Below, piece by piece: positions 6,492 through 13,665 of a stretch of 14,074 nucleotides of DNA; positions within the stretch are counted from its first letter, which is position 1; every line of letters starts with the position of its first letter. Below the pieces are notes generated by a model. That model was given only the letters and a program-made list of their open reading frames with translations. It was not told the origin of the DNA and ran no database searches. The stretch lies in contig DAOVHV010000009.1 in assembly GCA_030671645.1 (NCBI GenBank), positions 1 through 14,074 on the forward strand, given 5' to 3'. Position numbers and translations under genes: made by a program. Source of the DNA: a bacterium (lineage in GTDB: Bacteria > Bipolaricaulota > Bipolaricaulia > UBA7950 > UBA9294).

Positions 6492-8197
6492 GACGAGTCG
6501 AGAAGATTCTCAGCTCAACTTTTGTGCTCTTGGTCGCGTTTGCGATCGTCGCGACGGCCACGCTGCGGATCGATGATTTCGCCGTCGAGATCGACGTTGA
6601 GACCTCCGGCGAGCTTCTCGTTTCCGAGCAAATCAACGTTCGGTTTCTGACGCCGCATCACGGCATCGAACGCTTTGTTCCTATTTCAGGAAGAACGCCA
6701 TGGGGAGAGACGGTCAAGATCGATCTGCGTCTTGAAGAGGTTCTTATGAACGGGGTCCCCGTTCCATACACCACGAGAATTCGTGGTTCCAATCGCTACC
6801 TCCGTATCGGAGATCCGGATCGAACGATCACGGGCAGCTACGAGTACACGATTCGCTACCGAGTGAACCGTGCGCTGCTGCTTACGGAGAATACCGTCCG
6901 GCTGTATTGGAACGTCACTGGCACTGAGTGGGACATCCCGATCGAGCAAGCATCGGCCATCGTCCGCTTTCCCGACGCAGTGAACCTTGAATCCGTTTCC
7001 AGCGTGTCCTATTTCGGGTACCATGGCAGTGCGGCTCGCGGAGCATCGGGAGTCCCTACAGAAGCCGGCAATCTGTTCTTCCAATCGGGAACCCTATATC
7101 CGGGCGAAAGCTTGACCATCGACATTTCAGTGCCGCGAGAGATGATCCCCATCGATCCACCATCGCTCTGGCAGCGCTTGTGGTGGTTCCTCGATGCCAA
7201 CAAATATGCCGCTTTACCCCTTATCACGTTGATCGGCATGTTCGTTCTGTGGGCAAAGCTGGGGAAGGATCCCCGCAAGCGCGTTATCGCTCCGGCATTC
7301 GAGCCTCCCAGAGACATGCATCCGGGAGCCGTCGGAGTACTCATTGACGACCGCATCGATCTCCGCGATATCAGCGCCATGCTCGTCGGCCTGGCGGTCA
7401 AGGGTTATCTCACCATCCACCAACTGGAAGATGGGCAGTATTCGTTCCATCGCCAGCGTGCGACAGGGGATGACCTTTCTCCAGCGGAACAGGCCGTCTT
7501 CGAAGCGCTGTTCGATTCTCCCGAAGTTGAAGAACGAACGCTCGCTTCGCTGGAGCTGGAGTTCTATAAAACATTGCCTACGATCAAATCGCGCTTGTAT
7601 GGCCAACTGATTGCGTCCGGTTATTACAAAAACAATCCGGAACGAACCCGGCGTTTCTACGTCACCGCCGGGTTGCTGGTCCTTCCCCTGGCCGGATACC
7701 TAGCCATCCAAACGATGTCGCTGTACTTGGCAGCCGCCATCGCGCTCAGTGGGAGCGTCGTGCTGGCGTTTTCACGGTTCATGCCTCGCAAGACGTCAAA
7801 GGGCGTACGAAAACTAGAGGAGATTCTAGGGCTGTCCGAGTACATACGCCGTGCAGAAGTGGACCGAATGGAGTTCCACCATGCGCCGGACAAGGGACCA
7901 GAGTTGTTCGAGAAGCTGCTTCCCTATGCCATCGCCCTGAATCTAACCTCGATTTGGACGCGTCAGTTTGAGGGACTGCTGAACGAGCCGCCTCAATGGT
8001 ACGTCGCCGGTTCGCGCACTCCCGTTTTCAATGCCGTTCTCTTCTCCCATACCCTCTCCAGCATGACCCACAGCATGCAACGTACGTTCGTTTCGGCACC
8101 TCGATCTTCAGGACAGTCGGCCTGGAGCGGGCGAAGCACGTTCGGTGGCGGGTTCTCCGGAGGCGGCTTCGGCGGGGGCGGGGGCAGAGGCTGGTGA
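6488..8197 (+). CDS. DUF2207 membrane protein with glycine-rich tail
   Basis: The 569-residue protein starts with a signal peptide (MRRVEK, then a hydrophobic core to about 24). An extracytoplasmic beta-domain follows at about 27-215, then a membrane helix (241-257). Next come a cytoplasmic segment with P-x-F-E-P-P and the D-R-I-D-L-R-D-I-S-A region (270-300), two further helices (about 391-410 and 411-428), and a conserved K-G-V-R-K-L-E-E-I-L-G-L-S-E-Y-I segment (438-453). The end is a Gly/Ser-rich tail (553-569) typical of this family. The start overlaps lemA by 4 bases. DUF2207 and LemA commonly form a pair; a shared membrane role is likely but the biochemical function is unknown. The length is typical and nothing appears broken. 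Confidence 0.92.
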   Translation: MRRVEKILSSTFVLLVAFAIVATATLRIDDFAVEIDVETSGELLVSEQINVRFLTPHHGIERFVPISGRTPWGETVKIDLRLEEVLMNGVPVPYTTRIRGSNRYLRIGDPDRTITGSYEYTIRYRVNRALLLTENTVRLYWNVTGTEWDIPIEQASAIVRFPDAVNLESVSSVSYFGYHGSAARGASGVPTEAGNLFFQSGTLYPGESLTIDISVPREMIPIDPPSLWQRLWWFLDANKYAALPLITLIGMFVLWAKLGKDPRKRVIAPAFEPPRDMHPGAVGVLIDDRIDLRDISAMLVGLAVKGYLTIHQLEDGQYSFHRQRATGDDLSPAEQAVFEALFDSPEVEERTLASLELEFYKTLPTIKSRLYGQLIASGYYKNNPERTRRFYVTAGLLVLPLAGYLAIQTMSLYLAAAIALSGSVVLAFSRFMPRKTSKGVRKLEEILGLSEYIRRAEVDRMEFHHAPDKGPELFEKLLPYAIALNLTSIWTRQFEGLLNEPPQWYVAGSRTPVFNAVLFSHTLSSMTHSMQRTFVSAPRSSGQSAWSGRSTFGGGFSGGGFGGGGGRGW

Positions 8198-8238
8198 GCT
8201 CCCCCAACTTCTTGTAGAATGCCCTGGAAGGGGGTGCC

Positions 8239-8859
8239 GTGAAGAAGATGACCAAATCAGTCGCAGGCTGGACTTCAGCTATGCTTCTTCTTTGTGCCGT
8301 CTCAGTGCTGGCCGCGACGGAAACCGAGCTCACACACGTCAGTTGGGACCGAGCCTACCCGATCACTTGGAATCTGTTCCAACAAACACCTCCGGCCGAT
8401 GCCGGTCATCGTGCCGAAGCCGCCGCCATCCACATGACCATTCGTTGGCATGCCGGCTATTCGGTTTCCTCCACCGACGGATCAACCTGGACCGGTCAAG
8501 TGACATCCATCACGGTTACCCATACGATGGAGCCCATGCTCTCGTGGGTCGTGCCCGGAAAGACCTACGCGAGTGTGTTGAGCCACGAGCAGCTCCATTT
8601 CGATCTGAGCGAGGTGTATCGTCGCAAGCTCGAATACCTACTGCTACGAACCACTACTTGCACAGGAACCACGCAGCAAGAGGCCGTCGACCTATTGAAT
8701 GCATCTCTTCATCAGACAGCCGACGCCGTCCTACAGAAGCTGTCTGATATGCAGGATCTCTATGATTTGCAAACATCCCACAGCGAGAATAATGCCGAGC
8801 AAGACCGCTGGGAGACTTTGATCAACGAATGGCTCGCTGCTCCCTCAACGGCTCCTTAG
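8239..8859 (+). CDS. Predicted secreted DUF922-type zinc metallopeptidase
   Basis: The 206-residue product has a signal peptide (MKKMTKS, hydrophobic core 13-24, probable cleavage after A-A near 25-26). A short motif near 41-52 (PITWNLFQQTPP) matches the L-T-W-x-D-F-x-x-x-P-P style start of DUF922. The core is S-H-E-Q-L-H-F-D at 115-122, where H116, E117 and H120 are the expected zinc ligands and catalytic acid; D122 or E125 could complete the site. DUF922 proteins are predicted secreted Zn-dependent proteases, none known to me in detail. The start is GTG at 8239, favoured by a GGAAGGGGG just upstream; the ATG at 8248 is an alternative that shortens the signal peptide by three residues. It lies 41 bases after the DUF2207 gene and before a strong terminator, so it is probably the last gene of the lemA operon. 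Confidence 0.75.
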   Translation: MKKMTKSVAGWTSAMLLLCAVSVLAATETELTHVSWDRAYPITWNLFQQTPPADAGHRAEAAAIHMTIRWHAGYSVSSTDGSTWTGQVTSITVTHTMEPMLSWVVPGKTYASVLSHEQLHFDLSEVYRRKLEYLLLRTTTCTGTTQQEAVDLLNASLHQTADAVLQKLSDMQDLYDLQTSHSENNAEQDRWETLINEWLAAPSTAP

Positions 8860-8989
8860 CGGCGGAAGCTCGACACCTTTCGCTTTCCTTCGCTTGAACA
8901 ATCCGGTGCGAAACTTGTCATGAACTCAGGAGTAAGTCCGTTGAAAGAAGACGTACCTCCTTACTCACAATCTGCTTCATGCCCACAGC

Positions 8990-9019
8990 AAGGGGCGGCG
9001 AAGAAACCCGCCGCCCCTT
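8990..9019 (+). terminator. Strong rho-independent terminator after the lemA operon
   Basis: AAGGGGCGGCG (8990-9000) pairs perfectly with CGCCGCCCCTT (9009-9019), an 11-bp GC-rich stem with an 8-nt loop, followed on the plus strand by CCTCTTTGCT. It lies between the convergent DUF922 gene and hypF, 25 bases from the hypF stop. It may work in both directions, but the minus-strand tail is not T-rich. Confidence 0.75.
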
Positions 9020-9043
9020 CCTCTTTGCTCGTCGAAGGAAGCC

Positions 9044-11338
9044 TCAGCCGTCTTGTCTCAAAGCACTATTGGAGGCATCCGTCAATCGGTATCCCAACCC
9101 GACGTAGGCCGCTTGCCCTAAAGACACACCGCCATCACCGCACGGAACAAGACGATTCGTGAAGAGTGAGTAGCCATTGGTCCCACAGAGATCGCGTATT
9201 CTGGAGCTGATGTGATCGTTGTAAGCTACACCACCGCTGAAGGCGATCGAAGAAATACGGCGTTCCTCGGCAAGCGTCATCCCCAATATCGTCATCCCCC
9301 TGGCCAAAGCCTCTTGGGCCGTCACGGCCACGTCCTGAATCGAGGCCCTTTCCGACAGCCGGACCAGCTGCGCGAACAGATGCGCCGTATCCAACCTTGG
9401 CATCCCTGCTTCGTCGATGAGCGCAGTGGAGATTTCATGAGTGCGACCTTGGATTGCAGCCGCTTCCAAACGCATGGCAGGTTCTCCTTCGTAGGTCCGA
9501 ACCCGGCAGATACCGAGCCAGGCGGCCACTGCATCCAGGAATCGCCCCGCGCTGGTCGTAAACGGAGCGTTGATTCCGACATCGAGCTGTTTCATCAGCA
9601 GATCCACCTCGATTCGATCGAGGCCGCGCTCGACGATCTTGTCACGGATGCCTGCCGGATCTTCTCCAGCAGCGTACAGAAGCGACGCCGCCATCCGAAG
9701 CGGATTTCGTGCAGCCAAATCCCCGCCGGGCAAGCGAACGGGCCGGAGTGATCCCACGCGGGTGATCAACTTGTCTTTGACAGCAAGAACCTCGCCGCCC
9801 CATGCACCGCCATTCGGTCCGTAGCCGTAGCCGTCGAGGATGATGCCCACGGACTCCTCAAGGTTGTTCTCCGCCATCACCGAGGCAAGATGGGCCACAT
9901 GATGCTGCACACGCACCAGATGTGCTCCAGACTCTTCAGCGAGTTCTTCAGCCAATCGCGTGGTCAGAAACTGCGGGTGGGCATCGCAGGCGATGATGGT
10001 CGGACTTCTCACGCGCGTAATCCGGCTCAGGTGGTCGATGGACTCGCGAAGAAACGTCAATGTTTCCAGATCATCGACGTTTCCGATGTGTTGCGACAAT
10101 GTGATCTGTCCCCGATCGTAGACCGCAAACGCTAAATCAGACTCCGCCCCCAGTGCCAGAATGGGCTCAGCACCTAACGCCCGCTCCATTCCTTGAGGGA
10201 CGAATCCTCGCGATCGGCGCAAGAACATGAAATCTCCCGCCACCTTACGTCGCACGGAATCGTCGCAGCGGGCTACAATGCGCCGATCGTGCAGCAGGCG
10301 ATGGTCGGCAATCCCCTCAAGTCGAGCAACAATCTCGTCATTCTCAATCAACATCGGTTGTCCCGGCATGTTGGCGCTCGTCATGACCAAGGGGCCTTCG
10401 AGCGATTCGAAAAGTAGATGATGGAGTCCCGAGTAAGGCAGCATCACCCCGATGGTATGGAGGCCGGGGGCAATCGAAGGCAGCGACTTTCCTGCCTTCT
10501 TTCGAAGTACGAGAATCGGTCGATGCGGTTTGCGAAGCTCCTCGATTTCCTCCGTCGAAGCTTCGACGAACTCGTTCAGCATGCATTCGGCGGCCATAAG
10601 AGCAAGCGGCTGCGATGACCGGCCCAACCGGGTTCGAAGCTTGTCGATCGCATTGTCGCTTGTAGCGGCACATGCAATGTGCGTGCCTCCGATACCTTTG
10701 ATGACGACGATTTTGTCATTGGAAAGGGCGCTAATGGCACGAGACAAGGCATCCGTTGCGTCTCCGTCGAATTGCAGGACCGGACCACAATCACCGCATG
10801 CCGTGGTCTGGGCGTGATAGCGCCGATCCAGCGGATCGGTGTACTCTTCGGAACAGGCTGGGCACATTGGGAATTCCGACATCGAGGTGCGCGGGCGATC
10901 GTAGGGCAACGATTCGATTACAGTGAAGCGGGGCCCACAGTCGGTGCAGCTGGTGGCCCAATATCCCCTGAATCTGCTGGACCCGAGGATGTCGGAAACG
11001 CACGCATCACAGGTCGCAACATCGGGAGGTAGTTGCCCGCCACCTGATCCCTCTTGGGTCGAGGGAAGAATCACGAACTCCTCGGTGCCGGTTGGTTCCG
11101 ATCGAGACACATCAATGTCATCGATTCGAGAAAGCGGAGGTGCTTCGGTTTTCAGAGCCGTCACGAAGAACTGCAATTCTTGGGATGGACCTTCCACCAC
11201 AACCTCGACGCCGGCGTCTCCTAGATTTCTCACCGATCCGCCAAGGTTTCGATCGTGGGCGATTCGGTAGACGAACGGGCGAAAACCGACCCCCTGTACG
11301 ACACCGCGTACGAGCACACGGCGGCTTTCGATCTTCAT
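9044..11338 (-). CDS. hypF: Carbamoyltransferase HypF, [NiFe]-hydrogenase maturation
   Basis: The 764-residue protein is full length. An N-terminal acylphosphatase domain (about 1-92) carries V-Q-G-V-G-F-R-P-F (14-22) with the expected catalytic R20 and N38. Two zinc-finger units follow, with C110/C113, C131/C134, C159/C162 and C181/C184. The YrdC-like domain (about 195-385) contains K-G-I-G-G-T-H (214-220) and T-S-A-N-M-P-G (320-326). The C-terminal Kae1-like domain contains H479-H-V-A-H483, where the metal-binding H-x-x-x-H is kept although the usual middle His is Val. It also contains L-D-G-Y-G-Y-G, S-A-G-R-F-L-D-A-V-A-A, and S-G-G-V near the end. HypF uses carbamoyl phosphate and ATP to carbamoylate HypE, the source of the cyanide ligands. 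Its ATG overlaps the hypA stop by 4 bases. Confidence 0.96.
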   Translation of the reverse strand: MKIESRRVLVRGVVQGVGFRPFVYRIAHDRNLGGSVRNLGDAGVEVVVEGPSQELQFFVTALKTEAPPLSRIDDIDVSRSEPTGTEEFVILPSTQEGSGGGQLPPDVATCDACVSDILGSSRFRGYWATSCTDCGPRFTVIESLPYDRPRTSMSEFPMCPACSEEYTDPLDRRYHAQTTACGDCGPVLQFDGDATDALSRAISALSNDKIVVIKGIGGTHIACAATSDNAIDKLRTRLGRSSQPLALMAAECMLNEFVEASTEEIEELRKPHRPILVLRKKAGKSLPSIAPGLHTIGVMLPYSGLHHLLFESLEGPLVMTSANMPGQPMLIENDEIVARLEGIADHRLLHDRRIVARCDDSVRRKVAGDFMFLRRSRGFVPQGMERALGAEPILALGAESDLAFAVYDRGQITLSQHIGNVDDLETLTFLRESIDHLSRITRVRSPTIIACDAHPQFLTTRLAEELAEESGAHLVRVQHHVAHLASVMAENNLEESVGIILDGYGYGPNGGAWGGEVLAVKDKLITRVGSLRPVRLPGGDLAARNPLRMAASLLYAAGEDPAGIRDKIVERGLDRIEVDLLMKQLDVGINAPFTTSAGRFLDAVAAWLGICRVRTYEGEPAMRLEAAAIQGRTHEISTALIDEAGMPRLDTAHLFAQLVRLSERASIQDVAVTAQEALARGMTILGMTLAEERRISSIAFSGGVAYNDHISSRIRDLCGTNGYSLFTNRLVPCGDGGVSLGQAAYVGLGYRLTDASNSALRQDG

Positions 11339-11724
11339 CTCGAATCCGTCTCAGCGGGCGTCTGCACGCTCAACCGGTCGACGAACAACTCTCTTCCCGC
11401 TTGGACGTCAACCTTGGACTGACACTTCGGGCAGCTGAGAATGGGTACGGCAAAATGGAATACCTCGTCAGATACATGATCGACTGCACCCTCATAGCCA
11501 CACGATGAACAGGACACACTCACCGAAACCAGCTCGACAATGAGGCGCGCACCTTCGAACGGCGTACCTTCTGCCAGCAGCTCAAAAGCATTGGCAAGGG
11601 CTTGATCGGACAGGATGCGCAGTTCCCCTTTCTTGAGAATGACGCCGACGATCCGTCCCTCGATTGTTTCCGCTTGGGGAAGCAGCGCGTTAATGAGTTC
11701 CGAAACTACTGCGTATTCGTGCAT
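11335..11724 (-). CDS. hypA: Hydrogenase nickel insertion protein HypA
   Basis: The 129-residue protein starts M-H-E (1-3), the nickel-binding N-terminus of HypA, and has a zinc domain with C72-x-x-C75 and C98-x-x-C101. The two cysteine pairs are 22 residues apart, longer than the 12-14 common in enterobacterial HypA and closer to archaeal forms. It should act with HypB to deliver nickel to the hydrogenase large subunit in the cytoplasm. The start lies 19 bases inside the end of hypB, and its stop overlaps hypF, so all three are translated as a unit. Confidence 0.94.
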   Translation of the reverse strand: MHEYAVVSELINALLPQAETIEGRIVGVILKKGELRILSDQALANAFELLAEGTPFEGARLIVELVSVSVSCSSCGYEGAVDHVSDEVFHFAVPILSCPKCQSKVDVQAGRELFVDRLSVQTPAETDSR

Positions 11725-12368
11725 TCGAAGCCCAACGCTTCCAGTAGGTCATCAATCCCCTTCTCGTGACGTGCGTCGGTCAGCACGGCCTTGCCATGCG
11801 GGTTGATCCGCGAATAGTCCGATACAACGCGTTGTGGATCCATTCCAACAGCGTCGGCAAGGTCGATCTTGTTGAGGACGAGGATGTCGGTCTGCGCGAA
11901 GATTTTGGGATGTTTGCGCACCATATCGTCGCCTTCGGTCGTGGAGATAACGACCATTTCATTGGCCGTTCCGAGGGGAAAATCGGCCGGACAAATCAAG
12001 TTTCCCACGTTTTCGATGAACAGAATGTCCAGTTTATCCATGGGTAGATGTTCCATCGCATGGTCGACGGTGTGTGCATCCAAATGGCAATCATCCTGTG
12101 TATTCAAGTTGATCGAGTCGGCACCGTGGGAGAGGAATCGCTGATGGTCGTCATCACCGGCCGAGTCGGCGGCGATGGTTCCCACGTGAAGTCCTTGACC
12201 GGCCAGTCGGTCGATCATCCGTTCGATTAGCGAGGTCTTGCCACTTCCGATGGCACCCATCACACTGACTGCGACCACCCGTTTCTCTTCCAACAGGCGG
12301 CGATTGGCTTCGGCCAGCTCGAGCTGCCGTTTCAGGATATCCTCTCCATTCACTTGAACGTTGTGCAT
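11706..12368 (-). CDS. hypB: Hydrogenase nickel incorporation GTPase HypB
   Basis: The 220-residue GTPase has a P-loop G-A-I-G-S-G-K-T at 38-45, a conserved D-D-C-H-L-D-A segment at 92-98 whose C94 and H95 correspond to the metal site at the dimer interface, E-N-V-G-N-L-I-C-P-A at 119-128, and the guanine motif N-K-I-D-L at 166-170. There is no histidine-rich nickel-storage stretch at the N-terminus. I chose the ATG at 12368: AAGGAG lies 6 nt upstream and the usual HypB N-terminal helix begins there; an upstream ATG at 12419 lies inside the promoter. It is the first gene of the hypBAF operon. The Walker-type region 68-76 (DSAGDDDHQ) differs somewhat from the usual D-x-x-T-x-x-D-A-x-R. Confidence 0.94.
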   Translation of the reverse strand: MHNVQVNGEDILKRQLELAEANRRLLEEKRVVAVSVMGAIGSGKTSLIERMIDRLAGQGLHVGTIAADSAGDDDHQRFLSHGADSINLNTQDDCHLDAHTVDHAMEHLPMDKLDILFIENVGNLICPADFPLGTANEMVVISTTEGDDMVRKHPKIFAQTDILVLNKIDLADAVGMDPQRVVSDYSRINPHGKAVLTDARHEKGIDDLLEALGFECTNTQ

Positions 12369-12390
12369 GTCCCTCTCCTTACGCGGCGGA

Positions 12391-12419
12391 ATGATACGAG
12401 CCCCCCTGTCCCAGCGCAA
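12391..12419 (-). promoter_or_regulatory. Putative sigma70-type promoter of hypBAF
   Basis: On the minus strand TTGCGC (12419-12414) and TATCAT (12396-12391) are 17 nt apart. Transcription should begin near 12384, leaving a very short leader of about 16 nt that still includes the AAGGAG of hypB. Confidence 0.55.
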
Positions 12420-12449
12420 AGGAGACGCCTATTTCCTTCTCCCTTTTGG

Positions 12450-12477
12450 TTGCATTGCGAGTCCGAAGCCTTATCAT
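12450..12477 (+). promoter_or_regulatory. Putative sigma70-type promoter of the DUF1573-rhodanese gene
   Basis: TTGCAT (12450-12455), 16 nt, TATCAT (12472-12477). The start of transcription would be near 12484, giving a leader of about 100 nt before the ATG at 12583. It is back to back with the hypB promoter, the two -35 elements being 30 bp apart. The -10 lies within a small inverted repeat, CTTAT-C-ATAAG (12470-12480), which could be an operator. Confidence 0.4.
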
Positions 12478-12498
12478 AAGCTCGCAAACTCAAGCTCG
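12470..12498. repeat. Small palindrome and 7-bp direct repeat at the promoter
   Basis: CTTAT-C-ATAAG (12470-12480) is a perfect inverted repeat that covers the -10 hexamer. It is followed by two direct copies of AAGCTCG (12478-12484 and 12492-12498), 14 bp from start to start. They may be regulator-binding sites, but such short repeats also arise by chance. Confidence 0.3.
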
Positions 12499-12582
12499 AA
12501 TTTGGAGTATATTGGCAGAAATACCTTTCAAGATGCAGATTGAGATATCGAACTTATTAGGCCAACGATAAGGAGAACGTCG

Positions 12583-13638
12583 ATGAAGAAACTGATCCTT
12601 ACGCTTTCACTGTGTGCTGTTCTGTCCGCCGTCGCTTTTGCTTCTCCCACGATCTACGTCCTCATGCCCGTCTATAATTTCGGTTCCGTAACTGAGGGAA
12701 TTGCCGTTACGCACACGTTCATGCTCGAGAACACCGGAGACGAAGTACTGGAAATCTCGGGCGTCAGCTCCTCGTGCGGCTGCACAACGGCCGACTTGGC
12801 AACCGATTCGATCGAACCCGGCGAATCCGTCGCTCTGGAAGTGCTGGTCGATACGGCAGGATTTGGAGGGACGATCTCGAAGACGGTCACCGTCTACTCC
12901 AATGATCCCGAAACACCCCTTCTCAGCTTACGAGTCATGGGGCAAGTGCAAGCGGCAGAGGCACATCACATCGCTGCCAGCGATGCCTATTACCTCCTGT
13001 ACCTCCTCATCGATCTCCGATCTGTCGAAGAATACAACGCACATCATGTCCTCGGTTCCGTCAACATCCCGTTCGAAGAACTGGTTGAGACACTCGACGA
13101 TCTTCCTCGCGAAACGATGATCATTTTGTACGACGCGGCCTTTGAGGTCAGCGAAGACGCGGCGTTGGCTCTGAGAAGCGAAGGCTTCTACTCCGCATAC
13201 GCTCTTGTAGGTGGGCTGAATGAGTGGATCCATCAGTACGACATGAAATTCATGACAAACTCGGCAGCAGATTACGAACTCCCTTCGCGAATTTCGTACA
13301 CGTACGAAGAGGGACAGGGAGCGCCTTCGCATCACATGCTCGCCAACGACCTCGACTGGTTGTTCTATCTCTGCGTGGACGTCCGTACCGTTGACGAGTA
13401 CGAGGCCGGCCATATCATGGGCGCGATCAACATTCCGTTCGAGGAGCTGGAATCTTGGACCGATCTTCTTCCCAAAGGCGTTCTCTTGATTGCCTACGAC
13501 CAGAACGGCTCTCTCGGAGATGCAGCAGCACTGTGGATGATCAACAATGACTTCCATAGCGCGCAGAGCATGCTGGGCGGTCTGGACGAATGGATTCGAC
13601 AATATGGAGCGAGCTATCTGTTCACCAGCTCATCATAG
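12583..13638 (+). CDS. Secreted DUF1573 protein with two cysteine-less rhodanese domains
   Basis: The 351-residue product has a signal peptide (MKKLIL, core to about 18, cleavage near A-F-A, 18-20). A DUF1573 domain follows (about 22-122), with N-F-G-S-V-T-E-G (32-39), the S-C-G-C-T-T motif (64-69) and a beta-rich Ig-like body. Two rhodanese-like domains come next, at about 127-220 and 247-345. They share the fold motifs (D144-L-R-S-x-E-E-Y and D266-V-R-T-V-D-E-Y, G-S-V-N-I-P-F-E-E-L and G-A-I-N-I-P-F-E-E-L, and a closing G-G-L-x-E-W-I). In both, the residue where the catalytic Cys belongs is Asp (D184 in L-Y-D-A-A; D306 in A-Y-D-Q-N). Sulfur transfer by these domains is therefore not expected; binding or scaffold roles are likelier. 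AAGGAG precedes the ATG by 7 nt. The gene sits 27 bases upstream of a secreted thioredoxin-fold gene. Domain calls are good; function is inferred. Confidence 0.85.
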   Translation: MKKLILTLSLCAVLSAVAFASPTIYVLMPVYNFGSVTEGIAVTHTFMLENTGDEVLEISGVSSSCGCTTADLATDSIEPGESVALEVLVDTAGFGGTISKTVTVYSNDPETPLLSLRVMGQVQAAEAHHIAASDAYYLLYLLIDLRSVEEYNAHHVLGSVNIPFEELVETLDDLPRETMIILYDAAFEVSEDAALALRSEGFYSAYALVGGLNEWIHQYDMKFMTNSAADYELPSRISYTYEEGQGAPSHHMLANDLDWLFYLCVDVRTVDEYEAGHIMGAINIPFEELESWTDLLPKGVLLIAYDQNGSLGDAAALWMINNDFHSAQSMLGGLDEWIRQYGASYLFTSSS

Positions 13639-13654
13639 CGAGTGCTGAACGCAA

Positions 13655-13660
13655 AAGGAG
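13655..13660 (+). promoter_or_regulatory. Ribosome binding site for the TTG start at 13666
   Basis: AAGGAG, 5 nt before TTG. It supports a TTG start for the last gene, which has no ATG or GTG at its N-terminus. Confidence 0.65.
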
Positions 13661-13665
13661 TCTCA

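Noticed and set aside
8930..8966. Inverted repeat GAGTAAG/CTTACTC with a 23-nt interval, containing a perfect AAGGAGGT on the minus strand
   Set aside because: The stem is short with a long loop, and no start codon lies at a usable distance after the AAGGAGGT; the strong hairpin at 8990-9019 is the better terminator.
9044..11338. HypF metal motif H-H-V-A-H instead of H-H-H-A-H as a sign of inactivity
   Set aside because: The two metal ligands of the H-x-x-x-H pattern are kept (H479, H483); the middle residue varies among active relatives.
12928..13602. Minus-strand open frame of 224 codons
   Set aside because: It lies wholly opposite the DUF1573-rhodanese gene, which has a signal peptide, Shine-Dalgarno and conserved motifs.
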